64,000 bases of DNA from Panax quinquefolius (GCA_020205615.1 CM035167.1:27417130-27481129); one strand, 5' to 3'; positions 33,458 through 46,517 are shown, counted from the first letter of the stretch. Numbers and translations: made by a program. Notes: generated from the sequence alone by a model not told the origin.

Positions 33458-33770
33458 TCAATACTCGAATCGAGCGGTGATATGATTTATTTAATTATGT
33501 GAAGAACTTAATTAGTTTTAGATGTAAATTCTGACGTGTTTATGAATGAAGGAATATTTGAATATTTTAAATCCTGTGGATTCTTTATTCGAGGATAGTT
33601 GATGTAAATAGCAGTTATGCTATCGTTTAATGTTAAAACTTTTGATTTGAATGAAAATATATCAAGTTGTTTGAGATGATGTGTTAAATGAGTATGTTAA
33701 ATTGTTAAGTAATGCCTTAACTATTTAGAGAAATAAATAAAGTTCTAATAAGCGTTTATTTAACAGAAAT

Positions 33771-34888
33771 ATGCCGCCAAGGAGAAGACAACAACGGCCA
33801 ACCTACCAGAAGAGTCAACCGATAATAACAATAATGCCAACGCAAATCCCGTTCAACAATTAGTTAACTTACTGACTGGAGCAATGAACAATCAACCTCA
33901 AGCTCCACCAAACACAACGTTTAAAGACTTCAAGGCAGTGGGACCGCCAGAGTTCAAAGGTTCCATGAACCCAATCGAGGCTCAAACATGGGTTATGGAA
34001 ATGGAGAAGTTTTTCGACGTTGCTAGGGTTAGAGAAGACTAGAAGACCGCTTTTGCAATGTTTATGCTGAAGTCTGAGGCTAGCTACTGGTGACAAACAA
34101 ACAAAGTGCGAGGAGGTGAATGTGTAATTACGTGAGAGAGATTTAAAGAGATGTTTTTCGAAATTTATTTCCCAACTAGTTCACAGAACCAGATGGGGGT
34201 TCAATTTCTAGAGTTGAAGCAGGGAAACATGAGGGTACCTAACTACGTGGCTAAATTCAACGAGTTAGTGAGATTCGCCCCGTATCAAGTACACACGGAC
34301 GAAAGAAAAGCCAGAAGATTCGAACAAGGACTAAAGCCTTGGGTGTACATCAAGGTATCAATGTTTCAGATAAACATATTTGCTGGAGTTTTGGAAAAGG
34401 CCATCCTCGCTGAAGGAGGAAGCGATGCGGTGACCAAGTACAATCAAGATCAGAAGAAGAAGAAGAAGAGTGAAGGTGAAATTAATAACAAGACCAGTGG
34501 AAGCGGCACAAGAGGTGGAAATTTCAATCAAAAGAAAAGATGGAATGACAACTCATCATCGGGAAATCAGCAAGGCAATCAGAAGAAAAGAATCAAAGCA
34601 TGCCCGACTTACGGGAAAGCCCATCTGGGAGTTTGTATGAAAGGAAAAAGAGTGTGCTACAATTGTGGTCAGGAAGGCCACATAGCACCAAACTGTTCAA
34701 ACCCAAAGAAGGGTGCTTGTTTTACTTGTTGTTCGAAGGACCATCTGGCAAGAGACTATCCCAAGAAGGGATCGGGAGGGTCAGGATCAGGAGGAAACCG
34801 GGGAAATAATAGTGGAAATGCCTTAACCATCACCGGACCAACCGCAACAAACCGACCGACCGCCCGGACTTTCAACATGACGGTGTAA
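33771..34888 (+). pseudogene. gag of G
   Basis: ATG at 33771 (MPPRRRQQRP). The first frame stops early, after about 30 codons. The capsid core follows in another frame (FKDFKAVGPPEFKGS, EAQTWVMEME) with two further stops in positions normally occupied by sense codons near 34040 and 34091. The open part 34151-34888 holds the capsid C-terminal half, a Lys- and Asn-rich linker and the nucleocapsid. One CCHC knuckle is intact (CYNCGQEGHIAPNC); a second has lost its final Cys (CFTCCSKDHLARDY) and an upstream CPTYGKAHLGVC is also degraded. Confidence 0.85.
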
Positions 34889-35222
34889 GATGCAGTTCAA
34901 TCCCGTGATGTAGTGTCAGGTATCATTCCGATTAATAAAGTTAATGCTTACGTATTATTTGATTCGGGTGCTACTTGTTCCTTTATATCCGATGATTTTG
35001 CCAAGAATTTAGATTTGCCTAAGAATGAATTGGATTACCCCATGAACATTGAATCCCTGTTATGTACTTACATAAGAATTGTAGAGTGGATATTGAGGGT
35101 AATATCATGAACGTAGATCTTATCCCTATTCGACTTGGGGAATTTGATGTTATTTTGGGAATGGACTGGTTATTCAATTACGGGGCTGTAATTGATTGCC
35201 AAAAGAAGCGTATAACCTTATG
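34889..35222 (+). pseudogene. Aspartic protease of G
   Basis: The active-site segment VLFDSGATCSFIS is present (DSGA form), followed by NLDLPKNELDYPM. After 35110 the frame changes; the expected G-MDWL region (about 35158-35175) is readable in another frame. It would cleave the polyprotein. Confidence 0.75.
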
Positions 35223-35273
35223 ACTTCGTCAAAGGTCAGGTTTTATGGTAGCAAAGTCGCCTAGACAAGCGAG

Positions 35274-36317
35274 TTGTCTACGGCGATGATGCGTGCCGTG
35301 AAGTTGTTAAGACAAGGCTGTGTAGGATACTTAGCTTACATAGTCGACAGTCGAAAAGAGAATCTGAAGGTCGAAGAGATACCGATTGTGAGGGACTTCG
35401 TCGATGTATTTCCAGACGATTTACCAGGACTTCTACCAGATAGAGAGGTAGATTTCGTGATCGATTTGGCGCCAGGAACTGCTCCAATATCGAAGGCACC
35501 ATACCGATTGGCACCAGTAGAGATGAAGGAATTAATGGTACAACTACAAGATTTGTTGGACAAGAAGTAAATTCAACCGAGCGTATCGCCTTGGGGAGCG
35601 CCGGTGTTGTTTGTGAAGAAGAAGGATGAAACGATGTGGCTCTGCATTGACTACAGAGAACTGAACAAGGTCATGATTAAAAATAGATATCCATTACCGA
35701 TGATCGACGACCTGTTTGATCAATTAAAGGGAGCGAGATACTTTTCCAAGATAGACTTGAGAAGCGGTTATCATCAACTAAAGGTGAGGCCAGAGGATGT
35801 ACCGAAGACAACGTTTAGAATGTGATATGGTCACTACGAATTTTTAGTAATGTCGTTTGGTCTTATGAATGCTCCTGCAGCATTTATAGGACTAATGAAT
35901 GGTGTGTTCAAACCATTTTTAGACAAGTTCGTAGTTGTATTTATAGATGATATTTTGGTATATTCCAAAACCAAAGAAGAATACGAAGAGCATTTGAGAT
36001 TAACGTTGGAAGTATTGAGAAGGGAGAAGTTGTACGCCAAGTTTTTGAAATGCGAATTTTGGATTGAACGGGTACAATTTCTTGGTCACGTGATAGATAA
36101 AAATGGAATTTTGGTAGATCCATCTAAAGTCGAAGCCATGATTAATTGGGATCAGCTGAGAACGCCGTCGGAAGTAAGAAGTTTTCTTGGATTAGTAGGA
36201 TATTATAGAAGATTCATACAAGACTTTTCCAAGATCGCAACTCCGTTAACGAATTTAACTCGTAAAGCTGTGAAATTTGTTTGGACGGAGAAGTGTGAGG
36301 AGAGCTTTCAAGAATGA
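35274..36317 (+). pseudogene. Reverse transcriptase of G
   Basis: 35274-35570 carries the linker and RT N-terminus (PISKAPYRLAPVEMKEL), ending in a stop at 35568. 35604-35825 carries [20 protein letters not shown] and [16 protein letters not shown] at 35823 precedes [20 protein letters not shown]. 35850-36317 has the catalytic FIDDILVYS box and the connection domain ([12 protein letters not shown]). At least two stops and a final frame change break it. Confidence 0.9.
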
Positions 36318-37870
36318 AGAAGAAGATCGAGTACTACACTTTGTGTTATCCCTTCCGGATGATATAGGAAATTTTGTTATTTTTAGCGATGCGTCGCATA
36401 AAGGACTTGGTTGTGTGCTCATGCAAAATGGCAGAGTCATTGCGTATACATCACGGCAGTTGAAGGATTACGAGAAGGGATACCCGACCCACGATTTGGA
36501 GTTAGCTGCAGTTGTTTTTGCTTTAAAAATTTGGAGGCACTATCTCTACGGGGAGAAGTGTGAAATATATACGAACCACAAGAGTCTGAAATATATTTTT
36601 ACACAGAAGGATTTGAATATGCGTCAAAGAAGATGGTTGGAATTAATTAAGGATTACGACTGTGAGATTTTATACCATCCGGGAAAAACAAATATGGTTG
36701 CCGACGCCTTAAGTAGAAAGGGTCATGAGAAATTGATGATGTTGACTGTTCAGGAGGAGCTAATTACAGAAATGGAGAAACTAGAGTTGGAAGTGAAGTA
36801 TCCTATGGAGATTGATGAGAAAATATTTCAGATGCAATCTGGTACAACTCTACTAGATAAAGTAAAGGAGGCTCAACTTCAGGATGAAGAATGTATAAAG
36901 GTGACAAAGAAGATATCTGAAGGAACTCAACCGAGATTTAAGATGGATAAGGAAGGAATACTGAGATTTGAGAGTAGAATTTGGGTACCGCCAGTGCAAG
37001 AGATTAAGGAAGACATTTTGAGCGAGGCTCATAGTTCACGATATTCGATTCACCCTGGTAGTACCAAGATGTACCAAGATCTTAGACAATATTTCTGGTG
37101 GCCGAATTTGAAACGTGATGTTGCAGAATGTGTTGCCAAGTGTCTGACCTGTCAGAAAGTGAAAGCGGAACATCAGAGACCAAGTGGATTGCTACAACCA
37201 TTAGAGATCCTAGAATGGAAATGGGAACATATTACAATGGACTTCGTGGTTGGCCTTCCGATTACTCAGAAAGGCTACGACGCAGTATGGGTTATCGTTG
37301 ACCGACTGACGAAATCCGCACACTTCCTTCCGATAAAAATAAGATTCAACTTAGATCAGTTGGCGAGGCTATACGTAAAAGAGATTGTTTTGAGGCACGG
37401 AGTTCCGATATCAATTGTTTCAGATAGGGATCCGCGCTTCACGTCAAATTTCTGGAAACGTCTTCAGGAATGCATGGGTACGCAATTGCGAATGAGTACT
37501 GCTTACCACCCTCAAACAGATGGGCAGAGCGAGAGAACGATTCAAACATTAGAAGATATGCTAAGAGCCTGTGTGATGGACTTTAAAGGAAATTGGGATG
37601 ATCACCTACCGTTAGTAGAGTTCGGCTACAGCAACAGTTACCACGCTAGTATTGGCATGACGCCTTACGAAGCGTTATACGACAGAAAGTGAAGAACTCC
37701 TCTTTACTGGGATGAAGTTGGTGAGAGACAATTGCTAGGGCCAGAATTGGTACAGAAGACAACAGAAATAGTCAAAGTGATCCGAGCACGAATGGTAGTG
37801 GCTCAAGATCGATAGAAGAAATACGGTGATCCACATCGTAAAAATATCGAGTTTGAATCAGGAAGTTATG
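36277..37870 (+). pseudogene. RNase H and integrase of G
   Basis: The longest open frame in the window (36277-37692, 471 codons). RNase [16 protein letters not shown] with the first catalytic Asp, [19 protein letters not shown], and [10 protein letters not shown]. Integrase: HHCC zinc finger with H-PG and [12 protein letters not shown]. The DDE core is visible as [18 protein letters not shown] and [11 protein letters not shown], so all three catalytic residues are present. A TGA at 37690 and a TAG near 37813 interrupt the C-terminal part. It is the best preserved enzyme segment here. Confidence 0.92.
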
Positions 37871-38302
37871 TTTTTTTGAAGGTCTCTCCGTGGAAGGGGA
37901 AGATCAGATTCGGAAATAAAGGAAAATTGAGCCCAAGATTTATTGGACCCTTTGAAGTATTGCATAGAATCGGAGAAGTCGCGTACGAGGTAACCTTACC
38001 TCCATCGCTCGAGAATGTCCACAACGTCTTCCATGTTTCTGTGTTACGACCCTACAAAGCCGATTACAAGCATGTAATTGAATACGAACCCCTCGCATTT
38101 TGAGAAAGATTTATCTTACGAAGAAATTCTGTCAAATTGTTAATCAAAAAGAACAAGTTCTCGTAAATAAAGTTATACCTTCCGATAAGGTAATTTGGAG
38201 GAACCACAACGTGAAGAAGCTACGTGGGAACTCAAGAGAATATGATGAAGAATTACCCTCATTTATTTACTTAATTATTTGTGGCGATTATTCGGGGATG
38301 TA
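37871..38302 (+). pseudogene. Integrase C-terminus and chromodomain of G
   Basis: 37876-38100 holds [27 protein letters not shown] and [10 protein letters not shown] (the GPF/Y module). After a stop at 38101 the chromodomain continues over two frame changes: DLSYEEIL, then EQVLVNKVIP, VIWRNHNV, and a final short acidic tail. A chromodomain at this place defines a chromovirus. Confidence 0.85.
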
Positions 38303-38370
38303 ATCTTTGTAGGGGTGGGGGAGAATGTAACGGGTCGAATTTATTGAGTTGTGATTCTGGGGACAGAATC

Positions 38371-38388
38371 CTTTTAAGGGGGGAAAGA
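38371..38388 (+). other. Polypurine tract of G
   Basis: CTTTTAAGGGGGGAAAGA immediately before the 3' LTR. Confidence 0.88.
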
Positions 38389-39221
38389 TGTGACGAATGA
38401 GATTTTTGTAATTTAATTCTTAATATTTATTGAAGTAAATAAATATTTTCAATGATTTAATTATTAGATTAAATAATTAATTGATGCAAATGTGAGTGAT
38501 TAATTTAATTATATGTGTTACATTTATTAAATTAATGTAGAGAATAATTATTATTCAAATATGTAATTATGTGAGCTTATTGAATTAAATAAAATATTTA
38601 ATTAAGCATGATGTTATTTAATTAATTTAATTATTAATTAGAGAGTTAATAATTTGACATTATTTGTTAATGAGAAAATTAAATATATGACTATGTGAAT
38701 TTATGAGAAATTATTAGATTTTATTTAAAGTAAATTAAATAAGATATTGATTTATTTTATGAAGGAGTGTGACATTAATTAAACTATATGATAAAGTTTT
38801 ATTAGATTAAATGGTTTTTGAAACCTATTCTAGCTAGACAAACATGGCACTAAGGGAGGTTGGGGAGCGATTACCCATGTTAGTAATCGACCTCCATCAT
38901 CGCTGCGTCGGTTGCTTGATTAATATCGTATTCTCCCTTTCTTTCTTTTCATTATTTGGCTAAGTCTAGCATAAAACAGAGAGGGAAAAGAGAGAGAGAG
39001 AGAGAGTTTGAGAATTTTATTGAGAAAGTTTGGGAAATTGTATTTGATATAGAGAGAATTGTTATCCTTGTTCATCTACGCTTGGGTAATTCTCTTCAAG
39101 CCAATTTATATTTCACGTCAATTAGTTTTCATGAAAATGGCTTTCAAAACCTTTGGTATGTCTCTGTAATTGAGAAATTGTGTTATTATGTGGATATATG
39201 TAATAATACGAGTAGCATAAC

Positions 39222-39266
<45 letters not shown>

Positions 39267-41219
39267 CATGATTCCATATCATAAGTTTCATAATACGATG
39301 ACTTGTTATTTCAAAATTTACAGAGTTTGGGTTTTTGGCCTTATGGCCCTTATACGTAATTTTAGTGTGTCAAACATAAATGTTTCCCTAAATTTTACAC
39401 TCGTATATTATTATACATGTTGATACGAAGAGACCAAACTTTAAACGAACGGATTCGGTGTTATAACGAATCCGTAGTGTTAATTTTCATGTTTTATTTT
39501 CAAAACCTTCAAGAACATCAAAGTCAGTGATATTATAGTTTTAACTCTGTGATTAAGTGTTTAAATTAGTTAAAACCATTCTATAAATGTTGTTTTATGT
39601 TTATGTATGAATTATAACATGTGGGTATGATTAATTTCGTAGTAGTAGTAATTTAATTGGAGTTTTTAATGCTTGTGTTACGCAATTCGCATGAATTACG
39701 TAGCAGTTTTCGGTTCATGTGCATACATGCCAGTCTAAATGCCTTATATGCGTCTGCAACATTCACCACCGTCTTTGTCAGCGCTTGAGATCTCAAGTCA
39801 TGATGCCTTGCCATAAATAGCCAGAATACGAATATATACAAAAGTAAAAAGCCAATACACACTCACTCAGAAATGTCCAGAAAAGAGATATTTTTAATGT
39901 TCAAGTCTAGCAATGTGATAGTAACTTGATGTAATGAACATAAAATTATGTTAGAAGTATAATGAGATGTTAAAATAGTTGTTTAACATGTAAATAACAT
40001 AATTGCATGTGGATTGAATTATTGAATACATAATTAGCTTGATATTCATGAAGTACAAATTATGTGACAAAGTGGTAAATTGACTAAGTATAGTCAATAA
40101 TTAAAGTAGATAAAGAGAATGCGTTTATGATGATTAGTTAAGTTATAATTAACTGGTATTGTGAATGTGAATGGTATGTAGGATTAAATTCAAAGAACGT
40201 GCTTAGTTAAAGTGTAATCTACGCACGAGGCAAGTTTCCTAACCCTACTTGTCATTATTGTTCAAGTTTATTATTTACCTCGAGTAAATTATCATTGCTA
40301 TTATTCAAGTTCAAAGGTTATAATAAAGATTGATTATCTTTTCAAAGCATGATTCAGTTATACAATAATTGTCCTATTGTATACTTCTTGAGATTATTAT
40401 TCAAATTGAATATCATTATTGTTGAACCTTATTAGACTAGTGAACTTTATTGATTCGACTAGTCCTTAGTTGATGAACGTTCTAAATTTCAGAACCCTTA
40501 TTGAATTATCCAAACCAAATTTCCTTTGGTGCGGACTCGAATGTCAAACTGAGATGAACAACCCTGCGAAGGGATTTACTTATGCATTAGCGTTAAGATA
40601 TTGTGCACAATATGGTACTAAGGGCTGATCCCCCTAAGTACGAGTAGAAAGGTCCATAGTCTTATGACTGTTAAAAGTTTCAAGTATAACCCTTGATAAC
40701 CTAGGACATAGTTCAAGGTCTTATGACCCTCAGAATTCTTTTGATTCTTGTTATTCATTCTTGATTCAAAAGTTGAGCTTTTATTCAGATGTCTTTAATT
40801 TACTCATATGTTATTATACTGTTATTTCTTTATTGTACTTGTGGGCAATAGTGTTCACTCTTGCTTAATAATAACATTGCAGTTAAGAATGAGAGAACTG
40901 ATGAACCTTCCACTAGTAAAGGCAAGGGCAAAGTTAGCAAGTGACGAAGACTTGTTGTCTATGTGATGATGTATTTTGTTTAAGACTTGAGTTAATGATG
41001 TTGTTTAAGACTTAATTGTTTATGATTCCGCACAGATGTTTAAGGTTAGTTTAATCTGGGATTGTATTATTATTATTCGGATGTTGTAACCCTTAAGGGG
41101 AAGATTTTTATTCTATCTATTGCATGGCTTGCATTTATTATGTGTAGATAATAAATGATATTTGTACAGTGAACACCAAATCCCGTGGAATTGAAGTACC
41201 CAGATTTGGGGGTGTCACA
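38389..41219 (+). repeat. 3' LTR of G
   Basis: It begins TGTGACGAATGAG and ends GGGGGTGTCACA. A (TA)n run at 39229-39264 is much longer than in the 5' LTR (about 30537-30546). The block at 39668-39870 is the counterpart of the divergent block in the 5' LTR. Confidence 0.93.
39229..39264. repeat. (TA)n microsatellite in G 3' LTR
   Basis: A TA run of about 36 bp. The 5' LTR has only a few units, so the expansion followed insertion. It makes a YIYIYI coding artefact. Confidence 0.95.
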
Positions 41220-43158
41220 TTAAGAGTTATGGATTTTATGGGAAAAAACTATTTTAAAAGTAAACCCTTATAACTCCTTGTGGTTAACTCCAAAATTGGT
41301 GAAATTTTTATTGGGAGTACATGTATATAACGAGAGTATACCCTATAAATTTTGAATTTTGGACAAAAGTACAATTTATGATAAATGTCTAAATATTCAG
41401 CAGTTTTAGCCATATGAAAAATAGTAAATGAATTTTAAAAATTCGAAAAAAATATATGTTCAAGATGGGACTATATTCTGCTAAATCCCAAAAAAAAAAC
41501 ATATATTTTTGGGACTAATTTGGTATTTTTCATGAAAATGAACTAGTTATGAGTAAATGAATTAAATATGTTATGTGAAGTAATAAAATTGGAAAATAGG
41601 ATTTTATGGCTTGAGAATCCTATATAGGGTATATGCAAATTTTTGATGAGGATTTGATCATTGATGATGAAATCTTATGAGTATGGCATTTTGAATGATT
41701 AAATGCATTATTTGATAAAGTGTAAACAATTGAAATAAATTGTTTATAAGTTTAAGAAATGATTAAAATATTGTTATAATATTAATGATATTAGATTATG
41801 AGATTATTAAGTGATTGATAACATTTGGTTATTATTGAATTTGGATAAGTTGTATTATAAATGTTTAATGTTTATCCTTTATCTCATTTGGTTGATTCTT
41901 ATATCATTGTCATCATCCTCATGCTTATATTGTGTTGAAAGTCATCTTTGGTCGTAGTGCATAGATGGACTTGGTATGATTATGACCAGGGATTATTCGG
42001 TATAATCATGGGTAGTAATGTTACAAATGATGTGGAAAAAGTCCCCGTTGGCCCGTAAGCGCATTGATGGGACGAGTTTTTTGGTATGATTATGGCTATG
42101 GATTCTCTTGGCCAAGGGTGCAAAGAAGAATTGTTTTATGGCATGATCATGGTAGTTGATGAAAACGCAGCGATTATCTTTGCCCGTAGTGCATGGATAA
42201 TTCGTGGTCGTGATATTAACGAATATCCTTAGCCGTAGTGCATGGATAATTCAAATGATATGGATTGATTATCGTGAGTCTCAAATGATGAAATATAAAT
42301 TCATGGATATGATATTAACGAATATCCTTGGCCATAGTGCAGGGGTGATTCGATGATGTGGATTATTTATTAAGCTGAGTCTCAGCGATAAAATATTTAT
42401 TATTCACTTTTAATTTGTAGAAGATCGTAGATATCATGCTCTATTTGACTCTTCTAAAATACAGTTGTACGTCTTTGGCATGTAGTGCAAAGATGAATTG
42501 TTAATGAATATCTTTGGGTCAGAAAGTGCACGGATGAATTTATTAGTATAATTATGGCGAGGAATTACGATTTGGTATAACCATGATTTTTGATGTTTGG
42601 TGAAGATAGGTGATGAAAATTATCTTCATCACGGTTGTGAAGAGGAATTTAGAACCACAATTATGATTATGAGTTATTCATATGATTGTGGACGAGAAGC
42701 TGTTGATTTATTTTACATGGATAAAACATTATTGGTGGACTTTTAACATAGAAGATAATAGACCTTATGGTCTATTTGACTCTTCTAATGGATTGCTTCG
42801 TTCATTTTGCAACTATAGTTGAAAAGTTTTATCATCTACCATATGGTCTAAATCTTTGATTTATTATTGATGAAAGCTATTGATAATTTAATTATCTTTA
42901 GTCATGATATTCTTTTCTTTGGGCTAGTTGTGCTCACCTTTTTTTGCTTCACAATTCCTTTCGTGTAATAAGAGTGTTCAAGAATCGAAAGCGGGGATAA
43001 TAGGGAATAGAGCGGTGGTCTCTAGTTGTGGAGGTTCTCCCTAAACAGTATAGAAAAGTGTGTTATATTATATACATCATGTAGTAGTTATATTTGGTGA
43101 ATCAAATAGGGTGAGGTGAACCCAACTTTGGAAGGGTGTTTTGCCACTATCATACAAG

Positions 43159-43509
43159 ATGTCTAATGACATACAACCTCGTGTTATCATAAGACAGGGT
43201 TGTGCGCATCCACTTACTGAGTATATCTACGGGCACTACCTATATGATCTTGGAGTTTATTTGAAATATAATATTCACTTGGAGACAGTGGAGATAGTTA
43301 TATGTCATGAGAAGACTCACCATTGGAAAGAAGATGATAGTAATCTTCTCATTTTTCTTTGGCGTCTATTGGGTCAACCAAGGATAATTCTGTGGACATA
43401 TGATATCTATTATAACCTAGACGCATGGCCTCCCATGTACGAAGGTTTCCTTGAGCACTTCCCAAAGATTTTAATTTCTAAAACAGTTTTTGACTATACT
43501 TTTATATAA
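43159..43509 (+). CDS. Unrecognised ORF in the B 3' LTR (copy of 27268-27618)
   Basis: Same length and frame as the 5' LTR copy. Amino-acid differences include Cys/Arg, Asp/Gly, Gln/His, Tyr/His, His/Leu and Gly/Arg, and the last residue Met/Ile. There are no indels over the ORF although flanking LTR sequence has many. See the other copy for what is visible in the protein. Confidence 0.35.
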   Translation: MSNDIQPRVIIRQGCAHPLTEYIYGHYLYDLGVYLKYNIHLETVEIVICHEKTHHWKEDDSNLLIFLWRLLGQPRIILWTYDIYYNLDAWPPMYEGFLEHFPKILISKTVFDYTFI

Positions 43510-43704
43510 AGTACCATTGTAAGGTTGTGGTCGAGGCACCGTGAGAGTTACATACATTTGTATTAAAACTCATAATTAACTGTGGTCGTATTCTATACGA
43601 CAGTTCAACAGTTGTATAAATGAAGTTATATTTAAATTTTGTACCATGTATTTTGCGACTCAGAATAGGCGATGTATACCTAATTTTGGGGGCGTCACAT
43701 TCAA

Positions 43705-45305
43705 GTGAATATATTTATCGTATTGGTAAGAAATTAACAGACTTGGTTAATCTATTGACAATGACCCAAATTGCATCTATGCCTAGAGAAACCTTGGGAA
43801 GACCAGTAACGAAATCCATGTTAATGTGCTCCCACTTCCATTCTGGAATTTCAAGTGGTTGCAATGGACCTTTTGGCACTTGATGTTCTGCCTTGACACG
43901 TTGACAAGTTAAACAACTTGAGATAAACTCCGCGATCTCTCTTTTCATATTGCTCCACCAAAATGTATGTCGAAGATCACGCTACATTTTGGTACTTCTA
44001 GGATGGATTGCAAACGGTGTGTTGTATGCCTCCATTATGATTTTATACTTTAAATTAGATTCGTTAGGAACACAAAGTCTGGAGTTGACTCGAAGTATTC
44101 CTTCTTCGTCGATCCTTGCTTCTAGAATAACACCTTCTTGTACTTTCTTCTTCATACGCATCAGCTCCGGGTCTGTAGCTTGAGTAGCTTTAACTTTATC
44201 GATTAAGTCAGTTCTACTTGTATATTTGACATCATTACGCGGGTACTTGGAGTCTTTAACTCTATCTCCATCCTTTGTAAGTCATACAAAATGGGCCTAT
44301 GTGTTGATAATATCGCACTCGTACCCGCATATGATCTTCTACTCAACGCATCAACTACCACGTTCACTTTTCCAAGATGGTATTGAATGGTGTGGTCGTA
44401 ATCTTTCAACAACTCAAGTCAACGTCGTTGTCGCATGTTGAGTTCCTTTTGGGTGAAGAAATATTTGAGGCTTTTATAATCTGTATAGATCTCCACTTTC
44501 TCTCCATACAGTTAATGTCTTCAGATCTTTAGCGCGAAAACGACTGCTACCAACTCTAGATCATGAGTAGGATAATTCCTCTCATATTCTTTGAGTTGTC
44601 GTGAGGCATATGCTATGACTTTCCCATGTTGCATGAGAACACATCCTAAACCTCTGCCTGAAGCATCGCTCTCTTCTTGAGTTCTTGGAAACTCTTCTCA
44701 CATTTTTCACTCCATCCAAACTTTGTATCTTTTTGAGTCAGCTGAATTAATGGAGTAACGATTCGAGAAAATCCTTCCACAAATCTCCGATAATAACCAG
44801 CTAAGCCCAGAAAGCTACGTATTTCAGTTACTGACTTAGGTTGCTCCCAACTTTGTATTGCTTCAATCTTCGTCGGGTCAACTGATATTCCATGTTTCGA
44901 TATCACGTGCCCAAGGAATTCTACTTCCTCAAGCCAGAACTCGCATTTCTTCAACTTGGCATATAGCTTGTTTTTATGAAGCTTTTGGAGTATCAATCTC
45001 AAGTGTTGCTCATGATCTTCATGTCTTGTGGAGTAAATGAAGATGTCATCAATAAAGACAACTACAAAATGATCCAAATATTCTTTGAATACTCGGTTAA
45101 TCATATCCATGAAGGCAGGAGGAGCATTAGTCAATCCAAAAGACATGACTAGAGAATCGTAATTCCCGTACTGAGTTCTGAAAGAAGTTTTGGAATGTCA
45201 TTAGTTTTAATATTTAATTGATGATATTCGAAACAAAGATCGATCTTTGAAAAAAATTTAGCACCTTGCAACTAGACACACATGTCATCAATGCGAGGTA
45301 ACGGG
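43705..45305 (-). pseudogene. C: RT, RNase H and integrase N-terminal half
   Basis: On the minus strand the RT begins at the D insertion with remnants of FFSKIDL, then 45146-44646 has [13 protein letters not shown], the catalytic FIDDIFIYS box and [12 protein letters not shown]. RNase H is decayed between 44645 and 44412; its end reads QYHLGKVNVVVDALSRRS (44412-44203). Integrase follows in another frame (43948-43715) with CLTCQRVKAEHQ, MDFVTGLP and VNRLTKSVNFLP. The rest of the core is at 21296 downward, across B. Confidence 0.88.
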
Positions 45306-46516
45306 TGAAAGTAGTATGCACACAAGCCAATCATGTTTGATGATAAAGCATATACTTTGTAACAATCTTATTCATTTATTAATAAAAAATATTAATTTAT
45401 TAAAGGCTTTTAATTATCTATATGATGCTGCTTTATAATATGTGATAAACCCATAGTTTTAAGCAATGCTTTTAGAAAAATGATGATGATCATTCTACTG
45501 AGATCTAAATTGTTAGAAAGCTTAAAACTAAAATAGTTCACAATCGATGGATTACTAAATTGGGGATTAGTGAATCCGGCTAGATTGGTATATACGTTGC
45601 TTGCTCATTGGATGAGGATGTTTGATCTCATGATCATTTGTGTGGAGACACTAAAGCACGTATGTAGGTGCTTATTTGAGAATAAGTACACTGAACATGG
45701 CTCGCTAAGGAATACCTAATGGAGTTTTACTTGCGTGTCAATAGGAATTCTATAGTGATAGTAGTACAAGTGATCCTTGGACTTGAGATCATCATAGTAT
45801 CTTGTGTATGATGAGTTGTACTTTGACTTATTCCTTAAGACCCTTAGGGTATATCAAAGGGTATGCTTGAGTATAATAAGTTATATATGGAGATAATGTA
45901 TGATCAATAAAGAATCTACCGCTTCTAGTAAAAGAAGAGAAATGTCCTGTGTGATTCGATAAATGACAACCCAGTAGTCTTTGGCCAAGGCAGGATGAAA
46001 TTAGAAAGGAGTTTCTAATTTGCATTATTTAGAGTTGTGCATTTAAGAGTCGAAATACATATAATTAAATAAAATAAGACTTGACAGTAATTCCATGTCT
46101 TATATTTAATTGGGACATTGCATGGTGGAAGGATTGAATTGAATGGTAACTATTTACTCAAAGGTTCTTTTATGGTTAATGTTGAAATCTATATTATCTA
46201 AAAAGTCGTTAATCGTTAGAGAGGCTTATCCCTATTGTAGAATAAATATTATTTATTTAAATAAATAAATAGTTTAATTTATTTATTTATATAAGATTAG
46301 AATTGTTCTAATTGATTTATTCACAACCGGTTTAATATGGAGAACCTAAAGGGTGACACCATAAAAAGAAGAATAATTATTTAAGAAGAAAATGACATAA
46401 TCGTAATAATAAGTTAAGTATATTTAATTTAATCTATGATGATAGAATAAATTAAATAGCTTAATATTTATTATTTAATATTTTGGAAATATTAAATATA
46501 AATTAATAAGAGAGTC

Positions 46517-46517
<1 letters not shown>

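Larger units (their letters stand above)
29704..41219 (+). mobile_element. Element G: near-complete Ty3/gypsy chromovirus (11.5 kb), possibly Tekay/Del-like
   Basis: LTRs of 2789 and 2831 bp and an exact TSD TTAAG (29699-29703 and 41220-41224). The uninterrupted target (TATAGATTAAGAGTTATGG) is at 25442-25460 in the other B LTR. Order: iMet primer site, extra acidic coiled-coil ORF, gag, protease, RT, RNase H, integrase, chromodomain, polypurine tract. Stops and frameshifts in every domain make it defective. Lineage assignment rests on chromodomain and LTR length and is tentative. Confidence 0.92.
21297..43699 (+). mobile_element. Element B: non-autonomous element with about 4-kb LTRs and a 339-bp interior
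   Basis: The TSD TTCAA is exact at 21292-21296 and 43700-43704, in the integrase of C. Removing F (with its TSD copy) leaves a 5' LTR of 3948 bp; removing G leaves a 3' LTR of 4027 bp. Between them is only 27813-28151. LTR ends, primer site and polyprotein tail tie it to A, C and E. With no gag or pol it depends on relatives, and its LTRs carry a private 122-codon ORF. Confidence 0.9.
28152..43699 (+). repeat. 3' LTR of B (contains G)
   Basis: It starts TGTGAGACCCCGAATTTTAT and ends GGGGGCGTCACA. G interrupts it at 29704-41219. It repeats the hairpin array (29041-29560), the GTAGTGCA hairpins (41940-42540) and the ORF (43159-43509). Confidence 0.9.
9122..45305 (-). mobile_element. Element C: Ty3/gypsy chromovirus split by A, B and D
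   Basis: Joining 45305-43705, 21296-20321, 20320-18503 and 9828-9122 on the minus strand gives RT, RNase H, integrase, chromodomain, polypurine tract and a complete 3' LTR of 2525 bp. The joins fall at the TSDs of the inserts: TTCAA for B and ATTAT for A. The gag and 5' LTR would lie right of D, outside the window or lost. C is the oldest member of the stack and is heavily decayed. Confidence 0.85.

Noticed and set aside
35604..37692. Endogenous pararetrovirus as source of RT/RNase H
   Set aside because: An integrase with HHCC and DDE plus a chromodomain follows in the same polyprotein and LTRs flank it, so it is Ty3/gypsy.
38956..39423. 155-codon ORF with a YIYIYI stretch
   Set aside because: It spans a (TA)n expansion in the G 3' LTR; the 5' LTR lacks the same frame.
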